64,000 nucleotides of DNA from Delftia tsuruhatensis (GTDB taxonomy: Bacteria > Pseudomonadota > Gammaproteobacteria > Burkholderiales > Burkholderiaceae_C), in contig NZ_LR813084.1 of NCBI RefSeq assembly GCF_903815225.1, positions 3,204,501-3,268,500 of the forward strand, read 5' to 3'. Below the pieces are notes generated by a model. The model did not search any database, was not told the DNA's origin, and was given only the letters and a program-made list of their open reading frames with translations. How positions within the stretch are numbered: position 1 is the first letter of the stretch; each line of letters begins with the position of its first letter. Of this stretch, positions 8,700 through 17,632 are shown piece by piece. Position numbers and translations under genes: made by a program.

Positions 8700-9965
8700 A
8701 TGTACGACAGCACCCAGACCCTTGCCGACTTCGATCTGCGCCTGGCCCAGGCCATGCAGAACGAACAGCGCCGCCAGGAAGACCATGTGGAATTGATCGC
8801 ATCGGAGAACTACGCCAGCCCCCTGGTGATGGCCGTGCAAGATTCGGTCTTCACCAACAAGTACGCCGAGGGCTACCCCGGCAAGCGCTACTACAGCGGC
8901 TGCGAAAACGTGGATGTGGCCGAGCGGCTTGCCATCGAACGCGCCATGGCGCTGTTCGACTGCGACTACGCGAATGTCCAGCCCCACGCCGGCGCGCAGG
9001 CCAACGCCGCCGTATTCCTGGCACTGGCCCAGCCCGGCGACACGGTCATGGGCATGAACCTGGCCCAGGGCGGCCACCTGACGCATGGCAACCCGTCAAA
9101 TTTCTCGGGCCGCCACTACCGCATCGTCCCCTACGGGCTGGACCCTGCCACGGGCCTGATCGACTACGACGAGATGGAGCGCATCGCGCTGGAGCACCGT
9201 CCCCGCATGCTCATCGGGGGCTTCTCGGCCTATTCGCGCCACAAGGACTGGGCCCGCATGCGCGCCATCGCCGACAAGGTGGGCGCCGTGTTCTGGGTGG
9301 ACATGGCCCACGTGGCCGGCCTGGTCGCCGCGGGCCAGTACCCCAGCCCCCTGCCCCACGCGCATGTGGTCACCAGCACCACGCACAAGACACTGCGCGG
9401 ACCGCGCGGCGGCCTGATCCTCACCAAGGGCCAGGACGAGAGCTTCAACCGGCGCCTGAGCTCGGCCGTCTTCCCCGGCGTCCAGGGTGGTCCGCTGATG
9501 CATGTGATCGCCGCCAAGGCCGTCGCCTTCAAGGAGGCTCTGCTGCCCCAGTTCAGGATCTACCAGCAGCAGGTCCTGGCCAATGCCCGCGCCATGGCCG
9601 ATGTGATCCAGCAGCGCGGCTATCGCATCGTCTCCGGCGGCACCGACAACCACCTGATGCTGATCGATCTGTCCGACAGGGCCTATACCGGCAAGGAGGC
9701 GGATGCGGCCCTTGCCGAGGCCCGCATCACCACGAACAAGAACAGTGTGCCCAACGACCCGCGCTCGCCGTTCGTGACCTCGGGCCTGCGCATAGGCACG
9801 CCAGCCGTCACCACACGGGGCTTTGGCGAGAACGAATGCCGGCAGCTCGCCGGCTGGCTGTGCGACGTGCTGGACGCGCTGGGCCGCAACGATCTGCCCG
9901 CAGTGAGCGCCCGGATCCGCGAACAGGTCACGGCGCTGTGCCGGCGCCACCCGGTCTACGGATGA
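8700..9965 (+). CDS. glyA: serine hydroxymethyltransferase
   Basis: This is a 421-residue SHMT with the family motifs [27 protein letters not shown] and [12 protein letters not shown], the PLP lysine falling at K230 (E. coli GlyA K229). It is closer to canonical GlyA than the copy at 2156-3505, although it has YYSGCEN where YYGGCE is usual. It converts serine plus tetrahydrofolate to glycine plus methylene-tetrahydrofolate, or cleaves related beta-hydroxy amino acids. It is the last gene of the BenE, YggS-like and aminotransferase run, 117 bases after the aminotransferase, with its own GGAGA. Two SHMTs bracketing a MocR regulator within 8 kb suggest a specialised amino acid pathway. Confidence 0.92.
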   Translation: MYDSTQTLADFDLRLAQAMQNEQRRQEDHVELIASENYASPLVMAVQDSVFTNKYAEGYPGKRYYSGCENVDVAERLAIERAMALFDCDYANVQPHAGAQANAAVFLALAQPGDTVMGMNLAQGGHLTHGNPSNFSGRHYRIVPYGLDPATGLIDYDEMERIALEHRPRMLIGGFSAYSRHKDWARMRAIADKVGAVFWVDMAHVAGLVAAGQYPSPLPHAHVVTSTTHKTLRGPRGGLILTKGQDESFNRRLSSAVFPGVQGGPLMHVIAAKAVAFKEALLPQFRIYQQQVLANARAMADVIQQRGYRIVSGGTDNHLMLIDLSDRAYTGKEADAALAEARITTNKNSVPNDPRSPFVTSGLRIGTPAVTTRGFGENECRQLAGWLCDVLDALGRNDLPAVSARIREQVTALCRRHPVYG

Positions 9966-9970
9966 AGCTG

Positions 9971-9990
9971 CGCCCCGGGCACCCGGGGCG
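9971..9990. terminator. hairpin between convergent genes
   Basis: CGCCCCGGG (9971-9979) pairs perfectly with CCCGGGGCG (9982-9990) around a two-base loop, right between the SHMT stop and the stop of the convergent patatin gene. There is no T-run on either strand, so it is a weak terminator candidate. Confidence 0.4.
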
Positions 9991-11022
9991 TCAGGGTTGG
10001 GCGCAGGCCCCGTCCATTCCTGCCATCTCGGCCAGCTTCTGCATGCGCGAGCGGCCGTCCAGACAGGCCTGGCGCTGGGCTTCGACCGCTTTTTGCTGGG
10101 CCAGCTGGGCGGCCTTGGCGCGCTCGGCCTGCAGCTGGGCGATGCGTTCGCGGATCTGGGGCATCGCGGCCATGGCGGCCTTCTCGCCTTCGAGGATGGC
10201 GCTGGCGCGCTGGGTGAAATCGGCCGGGCCGATGTCCAGGACCTTGGGACGGATGGTGATGTCGGCACGGGCCAGCTCGGCCTGGCCCAGCTTCTGGCCC
10301 ATGATGGCGATGGACTGGCCCAGTGCGCCCAGCATGTTCTCGGGCGTCTTGCCCCGCGCCTTGTTGGAGATGTCCACGGCAATGACCACGTCGGCGCCCA
10401 ATTGGCGGGCCGCATCCACGGGCACGGGGCTGGTGATGCCTCCGTCGACGAAATGGTATTTGCCGATGGCCACCGGCTGGAACACGCCCGGGATGCTGCT
10501 GGAGGCGCGCACCGCCTGTCCTGTGTTGCCGCGGGCGAACACGGTGCGCTCGCCATCCTCCAGGCGCGTGGACACGGCCACGAAGGGCTTGGCCAGCTGC
10601 TCCAGCGGCTTGCGGCCCACCTGCTCGTTCACATAGTCCTCCAGCTTCTGGCCCACCAGCAGCCCGCCCGAGGACAGCTGCAGGTCACGGATCCGGGTTT
10701 CATCCAGGGCCACGGCCTTTTCCTGCAGCTCGAAGGCGTTCATGCCGCCCGCATACAGGGCCCCGACCACGCTGCCCGCGCTGGTGCCCGCCACCACGGC
10801 GGGCGTGAAGCCATTGGCCTCCAGCATCTTGATGACACCGATGTGGGCAAAGCCCTTGACGGCCCCACCCCCCAGGGCCAGGCCGATCCGGATCGGCGCG
10901 GCCGCGGTGACGGGCGTGGATTCAGGCGTGGCGGCCGAGGGGCTGGGCGGGTTGCTGCCGCAAGCGGCCAGACCGGCCAGGCTCAGGCACACCAGTGGAC
11001 GCAAAAAGGCTTTCAGGCGCAT
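9991..11022 (-). CDS. patatin-like phospholipase lipoprotein
   Basis: The 343-residue protein starts with a lipoprotein signal (lipobox LAAC, lipidated Cys at about residue 21), so it is probably anchored in the outer membrane or periplasm. The patatin domain follows, with oxyanion loop GGGAVKG at 51-57, nucleophile S81 in GTSAG, and catalytic D193 in the DGG motif. A charged, Ala/Gln-rich helical tail ends the protein. It resembles RssA/YchK-type patatins, which hydrolyse acyl esters of lipids. It is monocistronic and convergent with the SHMT gene. Confidence 0.9.
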   Translation of the reverse strand: MRLKAFLRPLVCLSLAGLAACGSNPPSPSAATPESTPVTAAAPIRIGLALGGGAVKGFAHIGVIKMLEANGFTPAVVAGTSAGSVVGALYAGGMNAFELQEKAVALDETRIRDLQLSSGGLLVGQKLEDYVNEQVGRKPLEQLAKPFVAVSTRLEDGERTVFARGNTGQAVRASSSIPGVFQPVAIGKYHFVDGGITSPVPVDAARQLGADVVIAVDISNKARGKTPENMLGALGQSIAIMGQKLGQAELARADITIRPKVLDIGPADFTQRASAILEGEKAAMAAMPQIRERIAQLQAERAKAAQLAQQKAVEAQRQACLDGRSRMQKLAEMAGMDGACAQP

Positions 11023-11098
11023 GCCGGGAGATCCTGCTGTCGGATGACGAGATTCGGGGCGGGCAGTATAGCGGCAGGGGCTTGACCGGCCCGGCCTG

Positions 11099-12001
11099 TC
11101 AGGCTCTGGGACGCAGCAGCTCCCCCATCCCCTGCACGGCCTCGCGCAGAAAGCCCCAGACCGCCTCGATGCGCGGCACCCGGCGCGCGTCCGAGGGCAT
11201 GCTCATCCAGAAGGTGCGCGTGAAGCAGGCCTGGCCCGGGAGCACGCGGCTGAGCACGGGGTCCCGGTCGGCGATGAAGGCCGGCAGCACGGCCAGGCCC
11301 GCGCCGGCGCGCACGGCCTCGTACTGGGCCGTGATGCTGGTGCTGCGAAAGGCAAAGCGCTCGGGCTGGAACAGCGTGGACAGCAACTGCAGCTCGCGCG
11401 TGAACAGCAGGTCGTCCACGTAGTGGATGAAGCTGTGGTGGCGCAGGTCCTCGGTGCGTGCGACCAGCGGACGGCGGGCCAGGTACTCGCGCTGGCCGTA
11501 GAGAAAGAGCCGGTAGTCGGCCAGCTTGGTGACAACGGCCGAGCCGCGCGTGGGCCGCTCCAGCGAGATCACGATGTCCGCCTCGCGCCGTGACAGGTGC
11601 AGCAGGCGTGGCAGCGCCAGCAGATCGATGCTCAGCAACGGGTGGCGCAGGGTCAGCGTGGCCAGTTGCGGGGCCAGCAACTGCGTCCCGAAGCCTTCCG
11701 TGGCCCCCACGCGCACCAGGCCCGCAGGCCCCTGGCTGGCGGCCTCCGCCGCCAGCGGCATGTGCTCCAGCCGGGCAGCGGCCTGCTGCATGGCGTCCGC
11801 CACGCCCAGCAGCTGGCGGCCGGCCTCGGTGGCCCGCCATTGGCCGCCTTCCCGCTCCAGGAGCACGGCGCCCAGCTGCTTTTCCAGCGCCTGGATGCGC
11901 CGTGACACCGTGGTGTGTTCCACGCCCAGGCGCCGGGCGGCGGCGGCCATGCTGCCGCTGCGGGCAAGCTCGCCGAAGAAACGCAGATGATCCCAGTCCA
12001 T
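11099..12001 (-). CDS. LysR-family transcriptional regulator
   Basis: This 300-residue LTTR has the N-terminal winged helix within residues 1-60 (recognition region SMAAAARRLGVEHTTVSRRI) and a substrate-binding domain after about residue 95. It lies 16 bases downstream of the MarR gene on the same strand, so the two may be co-transcribed. The putative target is not evident. It is similar to LTTRs that control solitary dehydrogenases. Confidence 0.9.
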   Translation of the reverse strand: MDWDHLRFFGELARSGSMAAAARRLGVEHTTVSRRIQALEKQLGAVLLEREGGQWRATEAGRQLLGVADAMQQAAARLEHMPLAAEAASQGPAGLVRVGATEGFGTQLLAPQLATLTLRHPLLSIDLLALPRLLHLSRREADIVISLERPTRGSAVVTKLADYRLFLYGQREYLARRPLVARTEDLRHHSFIHYVDDLLFTRELQLLSTLFQPERFAFRSTSITAQYEAVRAGAGLAVLPAFIADRDPVLSRVLPGQACFTRTFWMSMPSDARRVPRIEAVWGFLREAVQGMGELLRPRA

Positions 12002-12017
12002 GGGCAGCCGGACCGCT

Positions 12018-12512
12018 TCAGCCGTCCGCAGGGCGAGGCGTCGCGCGCGCCGTCACGGCCGTGGGCGCACGCGCCAACTCATCGTTCTGGTGGACCAGGA
12101 CGGCCATCATCTCCATGAACAGCGCACGCCGGTCATCGGCCAGCGGCTCCAGCATGCGCTGCTGGGCCCGCAGCACCGAGGGCTCGGCCGCCACCAGCAG
12201 GGCGCGGCCCTCCTGGGTCACCGACAGCAGGCGCACGCGCCGATCGGTGGGACTGCTGTTGCGCACCATGAGTCCCCGCGCTTCCAGCCGGTCGATGACG
12301 CTACCGATGGTCGAGGTGTCGAAGCCGATCAGCCGTGCCAGCGTGCGCTGGTCCACGCCGGGTTGGCGCAGCACGGCCGACAGCGCGGCGTACTGCACGG
12401 GAGTGACGCCGAAGGGCTGCGTCTCCTCCATGAAGACCGCGACAGCGATCTGCTGGAGGCGGCGGATATGGTAGCCGGGATAGTTTTCCAGTTCTGCAGG
12501 TTGGTGATCCAT
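12018..12512 (-). CDS. MarR-family regulator, probable repressor of the gentisate operon
   Basis: The 164-residue MarR protein has its winged helix at about residues 40-105 (DQRTLARLIGFDTSTIGSVI, then the wing NSSPTDRRVRLLSVT). It is divergent from the 3-hydroxybenzoate hydroxylase gene across 261 bases, the normal arrangement for an aromatic-acid-responsive MarR repressor. The start is placed at 12512 because the MarR homology begins there (MDHQPAELENYPGYHIRR). The frame stays open further upstream but does not look like protein. The ligand is probably 3-hydroxybenzoate or gentisate (inference). Confidence 0.88.
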   Translation of the reverse strand: MDHQPAELENYPGYHIRRLQQIAVAVFMEETQPFGVTPVQYAALSAVLRQPGVDQRTLARLIGFDTSTIGSVIDRLEARGLMVRNSSPTDRRVRLLSVTQEGRALLVAAEPSVLRAQQRMLEPLADDRRALFMEMMAVLVHQNDELARAPTAVTARATPRPADG

Positions 12513-12680
12513 GGCGTTGCGCTGTGTGTTGTCTCTGTCCCCTGCGGACATGCGCCTTGCAGGCATGCCCCCGCAGGGCCGCCGGCATGTTCGCATGAAT
12601 GCCGGGGCCCTGGCAGATCGATTGTGGCGCAGCGGCGCGCCCGTTCTGCGCAACGGGAAAACCCGATGTGATTCCGTGCC

Positions 12681-12720
12681 ATATAAAAACTACACTGATC
12701 ATCAGCATACTCTTTATATA
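12681..12720 (+). promoter_or_regulatory. candidate promoter/operator of the gentisate operon
   Basis: An AT-rich patch between the divergent MarR and hydroxylase genes holds the perfect palindrome CTGATCATCAG (12695-12705) and TATATA (12715-12720), a possible -10. Its position suits a MarR binding site. Binding is not shown. Confidence 0.4.
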
Positions 12721-12773
12721 CATGAATGGCCCGCGATGCAGAGTTGCCGAGGCCCCACGCAGACAGGAGACAC

Positions 12774-13982
12774 ATGAGCACAAGCAATCCTTCCCGTTCG
12801 CTGCCCGTCCTGGTGGCCGGCGGCGGCATCGGCGGCGTGGCTGCGGCCCTCGCGCTGGCGCGCCAGGGCTTAGCCGTCAAGGTGCTGGAGCAGGCCCCGC
12901 AACTGGGGGAGATCGGCGCCGGCATCCAGCTGGGTCCGAATGCCTTTGCCGCCTTCGACGCGCTGGGCATGGGCGAGCTGGCAAACGGCCGGGCCGTCCA
13001 TACCGACGAGATGGTCATGCACGATGCGCTGGACGAACGCCTGATCGGCCGCATCCCCACGGGCACGGCCTTTCGCGAACGCTTCGGCAATCCCTATGCG
13101 GTGATCCACCGGGCCGACATCCACACTTCGCTGCTCGAAAGCGCCCGCGCCCATGGGGCGATAGAGACGCTGACGGGCACGCGCATCGAGTCCGTGCAGC
13201 AGGAGGGCGACACCGTCACCGTGCGCGACCAGCATGGCCGCCTCCATGTAGGCCAGGCGCTGATCGGCGCCGATGGCGTGAAGTCCGTGGTGCGCCAGCA
13301 GTACGTGGGCGATGCGGCGCGCGTCTCCGGCCATGTGGTGTACCGCGCCGTGGTGCAGAAGAACGACTTCCCCGAGGACCTGCGCTGGAATGCCGCCAGC
13401 ATCTGGGTCGGCCCCAACTACCACCTGGTGCACTACCCGCTGCGCGGCGGCGAGCAATACAACGTGGTCGTCACATTCCACAGCCGTGAGCAGGAGGAAT
13501 GGGGCGTGCGCGAAGGCAGCCGCGAAGAGGTGCAAAGCTACTACGGCGACTGCTGCCCGCGCGCGCGCCAGCTCATCGACCTGCCCAACAGCTGGAAGCG
13601 CTGGGCCACGGCCGACCGCGAGCCCACGGGCCGCTGGAGCTTTGGCCGCGCCACGCTGCTGGGCGATGCGGCCCACCCCACCCTGCAGTACATCGCCCAG
13701 GGCGCCTGCATGGCGCTGGAAGACGCGGTGACGCTGGGCGAGGCGCTCAAGCGCTGCGGCAACGACTGGCCACGGGCACTGCAGCTGTACGAGCGCTCGC
13801 GCATTGCGCGCACGGCGCGCGTGGTGCTGTCCGCCCGCGAGATGGGCCGCATCTTCCACGCCAGCGGCGTGGAGCGCCTGGTGCGCAACGACCTCTGGAA
13901 GGGCCGCACGCCCGAGCGTTTCTACGACGCCATGGAATGGCTGTACGGCTGGAAGGCCGAAAACTGCCTCGCCGAAGACTGA
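12774..13982 (+). CDS. 3-hydroxybenzoate 6-monooxygenase (gentisate-forming)
   Basis: This is a 402-residue group A flavoprotein hydroxylase. GGGIGG at about residue 15 is the FAD-binding Rossmann motif, and LLGDAAHPTLQYIAQGA is the second FAD motif. HPTLQYIAQGACMALED is the variant seen in 3-hydroxybenzoate 6-hydroxylases (NagX/MhbM/XlnD type), whereas salicylate hydroxylases have a different sequence there. It uses NADH and O2 to make gentisate from 3-hydroxybenzoate. AGGAGA lies just upstream of the start. Gentisate dioxygenase follows 16 bases after its stop, confirming the pathway. Confidence 0.93.
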   Translation: MSTSNPSRSLPVLVAGGGIGGVAAALALARQGLAVKVLEQAPQLGEIGAGIQLGPNAFAAFDALGMGELANGRAVHTDEMVMHDALDERLIGRIPTGTAFRERFGNPYAVIHRADIHTSLLESARAHGAIETLTGTRIESVQQEGDTVTVRDQHGRLHVGQALIGADGVKSVVRQQYVGDAARVSGHVVYRAVVQKNDFPEDLRWNAASIWVGPNYHLVHYPLRGGEQYNVVVTFHSREQEEWGVREGSREEVQSYYGDCCPRARQLIDLPNSWKRWATADREPTGRWSFGRATLLGDAAHPTLQYIAQGACMALEDAVTLGEALKRCGNDWPRALQLYERSRIARTARVVLSAREMGRIFHASGVERLVRNDLWKGRTPERFYDAMEWLYGWKAENCLAED

Positions 13983-13998
13983 ACACAAGGAGACCGCC

Positions 13999-15036
13999 AT
14001 GCAAGAACTTGGCCGCCTGGAAGACCTGCCCCAGGACTACCGCGACGAACTCACGCGCAACAACCTGGTGCCGCTGTGGCCCAGCCTGCGCAACGTGATG
14101 CCGCCGCACACGCCGCGCCCGCGCACCCAGCCCGTCGCCTGGCCCTACCAGAGCATCCGCCCGCTGCTGATGCAGGCCGGCGAGCTGACGCCCATCGAAA
14201 AGGCCGAGCGTCGCGTGCTGGTGCTGGCCAACCCCGGCCATGGCCTGGAGAAGATGCAGGCCAGCGCCTCCATCTACCTGGGCATGCAGTTGCTGCTGCC
14301 CGGCGAGTGGGCACCCTCGCACCGCCACACGCCCAACGCCGTGCGCATGGTGGTGGAGGGGCAAGGCGCCTGGAGCACGGTCGATGGCGAGAAATGCCCC
14401 ATGGAGCGCGGCGATCTCATCCTCACGCCCACGGGCCTGTGGCACGAGCATGGCCACGACGGTGACGAGCCCGTGGTCTGGCTTGATGTGCTGGACCTGC
14501 CCCTGGCCTACTACCTGGAAGTCACCTACCACGTGGACGGCCCGCGCCAGCCCGCCCTGCCCGGCCGTGGCGACCGTGCCTATGCGCGCGGCGGCCTGGC
14601 CCCCACGCAGGTGTTCGCGCGCAGCGCCAAGGCCTACCCCATGCTGCGCTACCCGTGGAAGGATGCGCGCGCCGCGCTGCTGGAACTGGCCGCCGACCGG
14701 CCGGACCTGGACTGCCTTCAGCTCACCTATACCAACCCCGAGACCGGGGCCGACTGCGAAAACATCCTGGGCTTTTACGCGCTGATGCTGCGCCCGGGCC
14801 AGGCGCTGCAGCTACCCGCCCGCTCGCCGGCCTGCGTGATCCATGTGATCGAGGGCGGCGCCAGCGTGGCCGCCGTGGACCGCCATTTCGACCTGGCCAC
14901 GGCCGACACCTGCTGCGTGCCCGGCTGGGCGCCCGCCACGCTGCACAACACCAGCGCCAGAGAGCCTGCCTTCCTCTTCCTGGCCGACGAGGCCCCGCTG
15001 CACCGCAAGCTCGGGCTGTACGAAGTCCGGTCCTGA
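13999..15036 (+). CDS. gentisate 1,2-dioxygenase
   Basis: The 345-residue bicupin ring-cleavage dioxygenase has its Fe(II) ligands in the N-terminal cupin motif SHRHTPNAVRMVVEG, with a further His in LWHEHGHD. It opens gentisate between C1 and C2 to maleylpyruvate. The C-terminal cupin is degenerate, as is usual in the family. The start is preceded by AAGGAG. It is the second gene of the operon. Confidence 0.95.
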   Translation: MQELGRLEDLPQDYRDELTRNNLVPLWPSLRNVMPPHTPRPRTQPVAWPYQSIRPLLMQAGELTPIEKAERRVLVLANPGHGLEKMQASASIYLGMQLLLPGEWAPSHRHTPNAVRMVVEGQGAWSTVDGEKCPMERGDLILTPTGLWHEHGHDGDEPVVWLDVLDLPLAYYLEVTYHVDGPRQPALPGRGDRAYARGGLAPTQVFARSAKAYPMLRYPWKDARAALLELAADRPDLDCLQLTYTNPETGADCENILGFYALMLRPGQALQLPARSPACVIHVIEGGASVAAVDRHFDLATADTCCVPGWAPATLHNTSAREPAFLFLADEAPLHRKLGLYEVRS

Positions 15037-15070
15037 ACCCGTTTTCTCTTTGCCATCCATTGCCAGCACC

Positions 15071-15778
15071 ATGACCGATCCCCAATACCTCTGGACCCCT
15101 CCTCCCGTCCATTCCCTGCCCGTGCGCGGCAGCACGCAGCGCCTGCCCGTGAACCGCCTGTTCTTCGTGGGCCGCAACTACCACGCCCATGCCGTCGAAA
15201 TGGGCCGGCCCGTGGACAAGAGCGTGGAGCGCCCGTTCTACTTCACCAAGGCGCCGTCCACGCTGACCGAATCGGGGGCCACCGTGGCCTACCCGCCCGA
15301 GACGAACAACTACCACTTCGAGATGGAACTGGTGGTGGCCATCGGCAAGGCGGGCTTTCGCATTGCGTCGGACCAGGCCCATGAGCACATCTACGGCTAC
15401 GCCTGCGGCCTGGACATGACGCGCCGCGACCTGCAACTGGTGGCGCGCGACAAGGGCCGGCCCTGGGACCTGGGCAAGGATGTGGAGCAATCCTCCGTCG
15501 CCAGCGAGATCGTGCCCATGCCGGGCCAGGTGATCGAATCCGGCGCCATTGCGCTGGCCCTCAATGGCGAGACTAAGCAGCAATCCGACGTGGACAAGCT
15601 GATCTGGAACATCCGCGAAATCATTGCCGACCTCTCGCTGTTCTATCACCTGCAGCCCGGCGACCTGATCTACACGGGCACGCCCGAAGGCGTGGGCGCC
15701 GTGCTGCCGGGCGACCGCATCACGGGCCATGTGCAGGGCGTGGGCGAGATCGCGCTGACCGTGGGCCAGCCCGAATAG
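15071..15778 (+). CDS. fumarylpyruvate hydrolase (FAH family)
   Basis: This 235-residue member of the fumarylacetoacetate hydrolase superfamily has FVGRNYHAHAVEMG near the N-terminus, the metal-ligand region containing FEMELVVAIG, and TGTPEGVGAV near the C-terminus. In the gentisate pathway it splits fumarylpyruvate into fumarate and pyruvate. The start at 15071 is preferred to an ATG at 15050 because the family begins here; both are in frame. It lies between the dioxygenase and the isomerase genes. Confidence 0.92.
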   Translation: MTDPQYLWTPPPVHSLPVRGSTQRLPVNRLFFVGRNYHAHAVEMGRPVDKSVERPFYFTKAPSTLTESGATVAYPPETNNYHFEMELVVAIGKAGFRIASDQAHEHIYGYACGLDMTRRDLQLVARDKGRPWDLGKDVEQSSVASEIVPMPGQVIESGAIALALNGETKQQSDVDKLIWNIREIIADLSLFYHLQPGDLIYTGTPEGVGAVLPGDRITGHVQGVGEIALTVGQPE

Positions 15779-15797
15779 GACCAGGGAGACCACCGCC

Positions 15798-16439
15798 ATG
15801 AAGCTCTACGGCTTTTTCCGCAGCGGCACCTCGCACCGCCTGCGCATCGCGCTCAACCTCAAGGGCCTGAGCACTGACCATTTCCCTGTGGACCTGAGCG
15901 TGGATGAACAGGCCCAGGCGCCGTTCAAGCGGATCAACCCGCAAGGCCTGGTGCCGGCGCTGACGCTGGACGATGGCCGCACGCTGATCCAGTCGCCCGC
16001 CATCATCGAATGGCTGGAAGAACGCCACCCCGAGCCGCCGCTGCTGCCCGCCAATCCCGAGGACCGCGCCCGCGTGCGCGCGCTGGCGGCCATCGTCGGC
16101 TGCGACGTGCATCCCATCAACAACCGCCGCATCCTGCAGACCCTGCGCCGCCAGTTCGGTGCGGACGAAGCCGCCATCAACACCTGGTGCGCCACCTGGA
16201 TTGCCGACGGCTTTGACGCCATCGAGGCCCTGCTCGCGCAGGACACGCAGCGCGGCGACTTCTGCTTCGGCCACGCGCCCACGCTGGCCGACGTCTACCT
16301 GGTGCCCCAGATCGAAAGCGCACGCCGCTTTGGCGTGGACCTGGCCCGCTGGCCGCTGATCAGCGCCGTGGACCGCGCCTGCGCCGCCCTGCCCGCCTTT
16401 GCACGGGCCGCGCCCTCGGCCCAGCCCGAGGCAGGCTGA
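15798..16439 (+). CDS. glutathione-dependent maleylpyruvate isomerase (GST zeta)
   Basis: The 213-residue zeta-class glutathione transferase carries SGTSHRLRIALNLKG, where the zeta-class SSCSxRxRIAL active site is expected, and the cis-Pro segment NPQGLVPAL. It isomerises maleylpyruvate to fumarylpyruvate using glutathione as cofactor (NagL/MaiA type). The gene starts 19 bases after the hydrolase stop, with a GGGAGA site. It completes the enzymes needed from 3-hydroxybenzoate to central metabolites. Confidence 0.93.
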   Translation: MKLYGFFRSGTSHRLRIALNLKGLSTDHFPVDLSVDEQAQAPFKRINPQGLVPALTLDDGRTLIQSPAIIEWLEERHPEPPLLPANPEDRARVRALAAIVGCDVHPINNRRILQTLRRQFGADEAAINTWCATWIADGFDAIEALLAQDTQRGDFCFGHAPTLADVYLVPQIESARRFGVDLARWPLISAVDRACAALPAFARAAPSAQPEAG

Positions 16440-16639
16440 ACGCCACCTGAACCTCGCCTGACCCCCGCCGCGCCTTTGCCGGCAGCCCACCCCGCCCCGA
16501 GTCCTCGCCAGAAGGACCGGGGCATTGCAAGCAGTGAAAAAAGCAGATCCAACAGGAGACAGACTGTGAAAGCATCCCCATCCAACCGCCTCGGCACCAC
16601 CCCTCCCACCGCCAGGCCCTGGCCGGCGCCGCCCTGCTG

Positions 16640-17611
16640 ATGGCCTCCATCGCCCCGCTGCATTGCGCCTGGGCACAGGGTGGATCCAGCGGCTCCAACA
16701 GCGCCGCCAGCTTCCCCGCCCGCCCCGTCACCGTGATCACGGCCTTTGCCGTGGGCAGCGGCCCTGACGCCGTGCTGCGCATCGTGGGCGAAAAGCTTTC
16801 CGCCCGCTGGAAGCAGGGCGTGACCGTGGACAACCGCCCGGGCGGCGGCGGCTTTGTCGCCATCGAGGCCGCACGCCGCGCCAAGCCCGACGGCTACACG
16901 CTGCTGCAGCTCGACAGCGAGCATGTCTCTGCCCTGCCCTACCTCTACAAGCAGCGCAACTTCCATCCGCTGCAGCATTTCGACCCGGTGGCGCCGCTGT
17001 TCCTCACGCCCTTCTTCGTGGCCGTGCCCACGAACTCGCCCTGGAAGGGCATGGGCGAGCTGATCAAGGCGGCCAAGTCGGAGCCTGGCAAGGTCAGCTA
17101 CGGCTCCTGGGGCGTGGGCAGCCCCGGCCATCTGGGCGGTGAATGGCTGGACTTTTTGACGGGCAGCAAAATGACCCATGTGCCCTATCGCGAGGTCAGC
17201 CAGCTCTACACCTCGCTGGCCAACGGAGACCCGGCCTGGAGCTTTGCCAGCATTCCCTCCAGCCAGGGCATCTACAAGTCCGGCAGGATCCGCTATCTGG
17301 CCGTGGCCGCGCCCCGGCGCATCCCCCAGATGCCCGACGTGCCCACGGTGGCCGAGTCCGGCGGGCCCGCCGAACTGATCGTGAACTCCTTCGTCTCCCT
17401 GCTGGCCCCCAAAGGCGTGGACGCCGCCCTGCGCGACAGGATCCACGCCGATGTGGTCGCCGTGCTGCAGGACCCGCAGGTGCGCGAGAAGTTCGCCACC
17501 TTCGCCTTCCAGCCCATCACCTGGGACGTTCCGGAGATGGTGAAATTCGCCGGGACCAAGGCCGAGCAGTACAGGTTGCTGATCCAGAAGGCCGACATCA
17601 GCCTGGACTGA
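16640..17611 (+). CDS. Bug-type tripartite tricarboxylate transporter receptor, frameshifted signal peptide
   Basis: The mature part is an intact Bug receptor (periplasmic binding protein), with PVTVITAFAVGSGPD after the signal peptide and the family motif NRPGGGGFVAIEAA. It probably binds an aromatic acid for this operon, but no TctA/TctB membrane partners are present. The N-terminus is odd. A GTG at 16566 has a well-placed AGGAGA, but its frame stops at 16640. The frame that continues into the protein encodes signal-peptide residues (RQALAGAALLMASIAP) from about 16610 with no ATG, GTG or TTG upstream. One extra C in the C-rich run near 16601-16610 would join them. It is either a real loss-of-function lesion, or a sequencing error. 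ATG 16640 is given only as the first in-frame start. Confidence 0.75.
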   Translation: MASIAPLHCAWAQGGSSGSNSAASFPARPVTVITAFAVGSGPDAVLRIVGEKLSARWKQGVTVDNRPGGGGFVAIEAARRAKPDGYTLLQLDSEHVSALPYLYKQRNFHPLQHFDPVAPLFLTPFFVAVPTNSPWKGMGELIKAAKSEPGKVSYGSWGVGSPGHLGGEWLDFLTGSKMTHVPYREVSQLYTSLANGDPAWSFASIPSSQGIYKSGRIRYLAVAAPRRIPQMPDVPTVAESGGPAELIVNSFVSLLAPKGVDAALRDRIHADVVAVLQDPQVREKFATFAFQPITWDVPEMVKFAGTKAEQYRLLIQKADISLD

Positions 17612-17632
17612 TCTCCGGCCCGCGAAGGGATC

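Noticed and set aside
2156-9965. Azomycin, obafluorin, fragin or mangotoxin-like biosynthetic cluster
   Set aside because: The AurF-type enzyme and SHMT recall parts of such clusters, but the NRPS, ligase and other signature genes are absent from the window.
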